A stretch of 64,000 bases of DNA from Adlercreutzia sp910585575 (lineage in GTDB: Bacteria; Actinomycetota; Coriobacteriia; Coriobacteriales; Eggerthellaceae): assembly GCF_951801035.1 (NCBI RefSeq), contig NZ_CATOKT010000001.1; one strand, 5' to 3'. Numbering within the stretch: position 1 is the stretch's first letter; each line of letters opens with the position of its first letter. This document shows positions 60,968-64,000 of the stretch, piece after piece. A program made the position numbers and the translations under genes. The notes below the pieces were generated by a model. The model saw only the letters and a list, made by a program, of their open reading frames with translations, did no database searches and was not told the origin of the DNA.

Positions 60968-63166
60968 TTGACAGAGCCAGCTCAGAAGAAGCACTTTGCC
61001 ACCTGGACGATTGCCGTCCTCCTTATTTGCATTGCCATGGTGGCGGGCATTTTCGCCATTGCCCAGAAAACTTCGCAGGAAATGTCGGACTCGGCTATCC
61101 AGAGCCTGAACGAGAACCTCGAGCTGATGAAGAACACCATCGACGGCATCATCAACAGCGAGGTGGACTTCCAGGAGCTCATCGGCGAGGAAATCTCCCG
61201 CTCGGACGATCCGGACGCCTACATCCAGAACCTCCACGCCAGCGACGCCATCGCCAAAATCTCCATCGTCATGGCAGGTCAGACGGAGGGCCTCTCCAGC
61301 AACGGCGAGCCCTTCTCGCCCGACAGCCTCGACTTCTCGGCCGGGGGCACCATCCAGGGCAACCCGGTCTCGCAGTCCTTCGTCAACGATACCGGCACCT
61401 GGGCCTACACCATTGCCAGCCCGCTCACGCGCGACGGCGCGGACATCGGCACGCTCTACGTGGAGTACGTCTACGACACCATTGCCGCCGCCCTGCCGAA
61501 GAACTTCTACAACAACCAGGCGGTGTTCTACCTGATGGATTCCGCCAACGAGCGCTTCGTGCTGAAGCCCGATGGCCTGGGCGACCGCGAGGCGGGCCAC
61601 CTCAACCTGGAGGACTTCTACCGCGCGAACAACATTACCAGCGAGGCCATCATCACCATGGTGCGCCAGGGCATCGAAGAGGGCCACAACGTGCTGTTCG
61701 CCCATGAGGTCCAGGGGCGCGAGTCGCTCTGCTTCCTGTGGCCCGTCAACGGTGGCACCGACTTCATGATCGGTTACGTGCCCATGGATGCCATCCAGAA
61801 GGAGGCCCACACGGTAAACGACGCCATCGTGGCCGTCACCGCCATCACCTTCCTGGCCATTGCCCTGTGCGTGGCGCTCTACGCCCACAACCGCCGCAAA
61901 CAGCAGCAGGTGCAGCGGGAGCGCGAGGCGGAACGAGCGCGTCACCAGGAGGAACTGGCCCGCGCCCTGCACGATGCCGAGGTAGCCAACGAGTCGAAGT
62001 CGGCCTTCCTGGCCAACATGTCCCACGACATTCGCACCCCCATGAACGCCGTCATCGGCTTCACCACGCTGCTGATGAAGGAGGCGGACAATCCCGAGAA
62101 GGTGCGGGAGTGCGCCAGCCGCATTATCGCCTCGGGCAACCACCTACTCGACCTCATCAACGACGTGCTGGACATCTCGAAGATCGAAAGCGGCAAGGCC
62201 ACCATCACCCTGGCCGAATTCGATCTGGCCGATTCGCTGCACGCCATCGAGGCCATCGTGACACCTCTGGCCGAAGCGAAGCACCAGACCCTGCACACCG
62301 AAGTGTCCGGCATCGACCGCGAGCGCTTCATCGGCGACGAAACCCACCTGAACCAGGTGCTTATCAACCTGCTGTCCAACGCCGTGAAGTACACGCCCGA
62401 CGGCGGCACCATCCACCTGCGCTTCCTGGGCGGCAAGGTGCACGCCAGCCAGTACCAGCCCCTCACCATCGAGGTGGAGGACACCGGCTACGGCATGACG
62501 CCCGAGTTCCTCGAGCACGTCTTCGACTCGTTCACCCGCGCCGAAGACAGCACCACCAACAAGATCCAAGGCACGGGCCTGGGGCTTTCCATCACCAAGA
62601 GCCTGGTGGAGCTCATGGGCGGCAGCATCGAGGTCACCAGCGAAGTGGGTGTGGGCTCGCTCTTCCGCGTTCGCCTGGAACTGCAGGTGGCAGAAGAGGA
62701 CACGGCGGCCGGCACGCCCGAATCGCCCGATCAGCGTCGCGCGACCGAGGCCGACAGCGCCGCCTGCGCCAACGCCCTTCAAGGCAAGCACTTCCTGGCC
62801 GCCGAGGACAACGCCTTCAACGCCCTGCTGCTGGAGGAGCTGCTGGAACTCGAAGGTGCCACCGTGGAAATTGCCGACAACGGGCAGATTGCCGTCGAGC
62901 GCATGCAACAGGCAGCGCCCGGCGAGTTCGACGCCATTCTCATGGACGTGCAAATGCCCGTCATGAACGGCCACGAGGCCACCCGTGCCATTCGCCAACT
63001 GTCCCGCGAAGATGCGGAAAGCCTGCTCATCATTGCCATGACCGCCGACGCCTTCGTGGAAGACGAGCGCGCCGCCCTGGCCGCCGGCATGAACTACCAC
63101 ATCGCCAAGCCCATCAACATCGACGAGCTGAAGCGCGTCGTGTTCGAGTTCGACCATCAAGCGTAA
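60968..63166 (+). CDS. Hybrid sensor histidine kinase
   Basis: 732 residues. First membrane helix about 13-33, an extracellular Cache-type sensor to about 290, second membrane helix about 295-315, a coiled linker, HisKA with FLANMSHDIRTPMNAV (His353), HATPase_c with NLLSNAVKYTPDGG, EDTGYGM and GTGLGLSITKSLVE, and a C-terminal receiver domain with ILMDVQMPVMNGHEA (Asp660) and the conserved lysine in HIAKPIN. Start TTG 60968 with GGGGAGG 6 bases upstream; no better in-frame start. A substrate-binding lipoprotein gene follows after 19 bases and may pass its ligand to this sensor. Confidence 0.92.
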   Translation: MTEPAQKKHFATWTIAVLLICIAMVAGIFAIAQKTSQEMSDSAIQSLNENLELMKNTIDGIINSEVDFQELIGEEISRSDDPDAYIQNLHASDAIAKISIVMAGQTEGLSSNGEPFSPDSLDFSAGGTIQGNPVSQSFVNDTGTWAYTIASPLTRDGADIGTLYVEYVYDTIAAALPKNFYNNQAVFYLMDSANERFVLKPDGLGDREAGHLNLEDFYRANNITSEAIITMVRQGIEEGHNVLFAHEVQGRESLCFLWPVNGGTDFMIGYVPMDAIQKEAHTVNDAIVAVTAITFLAIALCVALYAHNRRKQQQVQREREAERARHQEELARALHDAEVANESKSAFLANMSHDIRTPMNAVIGFTTLLMKEADNPEKVRECASRIIASGNHLLDLINDVLDISKIESGKATITLAEFDLADSLHAIEAIVTPLAEAKHQTLHTEVSGIDRERFIGDETHLNQVLINLLSNAVKYTPDGGTIHLRFLGGKVHASQYQPLTIEVEDTGYGMTPEFLEHVFDSFTRAEDSTTNKIQGTGLGLSITKSLVELMGGSIEVTSEVGVGSLFRVRLELQVAEEDTAAGTPESPDQRRATEADSAACANALQGKHFLAAEDNAFNALLLEELLELEGATVEIADNGQIAVERMQQAAPGEFDAILMDVQMPVMNGHEATRAIRQLSREDAESLLIIAMTADAFVEDERAALAAGMNYHIAKPINIDELKRVVFEFDHQA

Positions 63167-63185
63167 AAACGAGGGGGATCCACCC

Positions 63186-64000
63186 ATGAAAAAACCGCAG
63201 AAGACGACTGCCCTGAAGCCGCGGCGCGCCCGACGCGCTACCGCGCTCATCACCTCGGGCATCCTGGCGCTCACCCTGTGCGGCGGCTGCAGTAGCACCG
63301 CCGACGAGCCGGTCAACCTGGCCGTCCAGTCAGGCGATGAGACCACGTCGGTCACGTTCTTCTCCCCCATGGAAAAGGTAAGCGCCGATTCCGAGAACAC
63401 GGCCCGCACCGCCAGCGACCTGACCATGGCCATGGCCGAGGACCAGCTGGGGCTGACCGTCTCCTACCAAACCTACACGGCCGAGAACTATCAGGACAAA
63501 ACCTACGACGACGTGTGTCTGGAGCGCGCCCGCAACAACCGCGACGATATGTACCTGCTGAACACCGACGCCATTGTGGCCCTGGGCAAGGAAGGCAAGC
63601 TGGCCGACCTGTCGCAGCTCGCCTGCGCGAAAAACCTGCGCGAAGTGGTGAAGACCGCCAACACCGTGGACGGCAAGCTGGTGGCCATCCCGCAAGAGGT
63701 GGTGGCCTACGGCCTGTTCATCAACGAGGACATCTTCAAGGAATGCGGGCTTTCGATGCCGAACGCCCCCGTGGGTGCCAACCGCTGGTGGCTCGAAACC
63801 TTCGTGTTCGCCCAGGCCTACGCCGACCTGTACAACGGCGGCGACATCGAGGCCGAGGTGGCCGCGCTGAACTCGGGCGAGAAGAAGTACAGTGACTACA
63901 TGCGCAGCGGGTTCGAGTTCTTGAAGCAGCTGATGGATGCCGGCTACATCGATGCCGAGAACGCGCTCGTCAGCGAGGCCTTCGAAGGCAAAGGCGAAGG
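63186..64000 (+). CDS. Solute-binding lipoprotein (family 1), incomplete
   Basis: ATG 63186 follows GAGGGGG. Basic N-terminus, hydrophobic run, lipobox LTLCGGC, then a family 1 extracellular solute-binding domain; 271 codons are visible and the gene runs off the window. Near residue 190 ECGLSMPNAP runs straight into VGANRWWLETFVFAQAYADL YNGG; in family 1 proteins some twenty more residues (TxxEFL...) usually stand between them, so a small in-frame deletion is possible. Probably linked to the histidine kinase, or to transport genes beyond the window. Confidence 0.85.
   Translation, partial: MKKPQKTTALKPRRARRATALITSGILALTLCGGCSSTADEPVNLAVQSGDETTSVTFFSPMEKVSADSENTARTASDLTMAMAEDQLGLTVSYQTYTAENYQDKTYDDVCLERARNNRDDMYLLNTDAIVALGKEGKLADLSQLACAKNLREVVKTANTVDGKLVAIPQEVVAYGLFINEDIFKECGLSMPNAPVGANRWWLETFVFAQAYADLYNGGDIEAEVAALNSGEKKYSDYMRSGFEFLKQLMDAGYIDAENALVSEAFEGKGE

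Noticed and set aside
1..64000. CRISPR array, prophage or intact insertion sequence
   Set aside because: No regularly spaced repeats, no transposase, integrase, terminase or capsid gene was found.

Overview
The window is high-GC DNA from a gut Coriobacteriia bacterium, most likely of the family Eggerthellaceae (inferred, not tested). Pointers are a LuxR regulator with an N-terminal membrane half, an actinobacterial MurT with zinc knuckle, several Eggerthella-like housekeeping proteins, and the general codon style. No rRNA, CRISPR array, prophage or intact insertion sequence was seen.

0-27 kb is mostly core: the start of murT (cut by the window edge), an Fe-S aldo/keto reductase, tRNA-Thr(CGT) with a MntA-HepT toxin-antitoxin pair behind it, a polar amino-acid ABC transporter, a UvrA2-like ATPase, an azoreductase-like flavoprotein, an iron alcohol dehydrogenase, a DUF488 protein, an aminotransferase + APC permease operon opposite a LuxR regulator, a VanZ/RDD protein, LOG, a PAS-GGDEF cyclase, DUF2252, a small secreted His/Gly/Cys-rich protein with a sigma factor and an RsgI-like anti-sigma, an MFS pump behind a probable attenuator, a cation/proton antiporter, and a GMP synthase that lacks its amidotransferase half.

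27-58.5 kb is accessory and visibly eroded. It carries Fic and RhuM-Fic proteins, two paralogous membrane XRE regulators, a DUF2075 nuclease-helicase, HxlR + radical SAM, a GIY-YIG protein, small orphan genes, nitroreductase, YaaA, thioredoxin, YbaK, MerR/CPBP, a TetR gene with a nonsense codon, and a large membrane-anchored SF1 helicase with topoisomerase-type zinc fingers next to a 615-residue protein of unknown function. Many fragments lie between them: a YbaK remnant, a DUF3800 start, a frameshifted YxeA, a cut GNAT, a frameshifted membrane protein, a decayed MerR and a LytTR scar. A short palindromic intergenic repeat occurs about 12 times between 27.1 and 60.9 kb and not once in the first 27 kb.

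58.5-64 kb returns to core genes: tex, a hybrid histidine kinase and, just downstream, a substrate-binding lipoprotein cut by the window end.

The best candidates for something new are the helicase/615-aa gene pair (45.8-51 kb), the palindromic repeat family, and the leader-peptide attenuator in front of the MFS gene.
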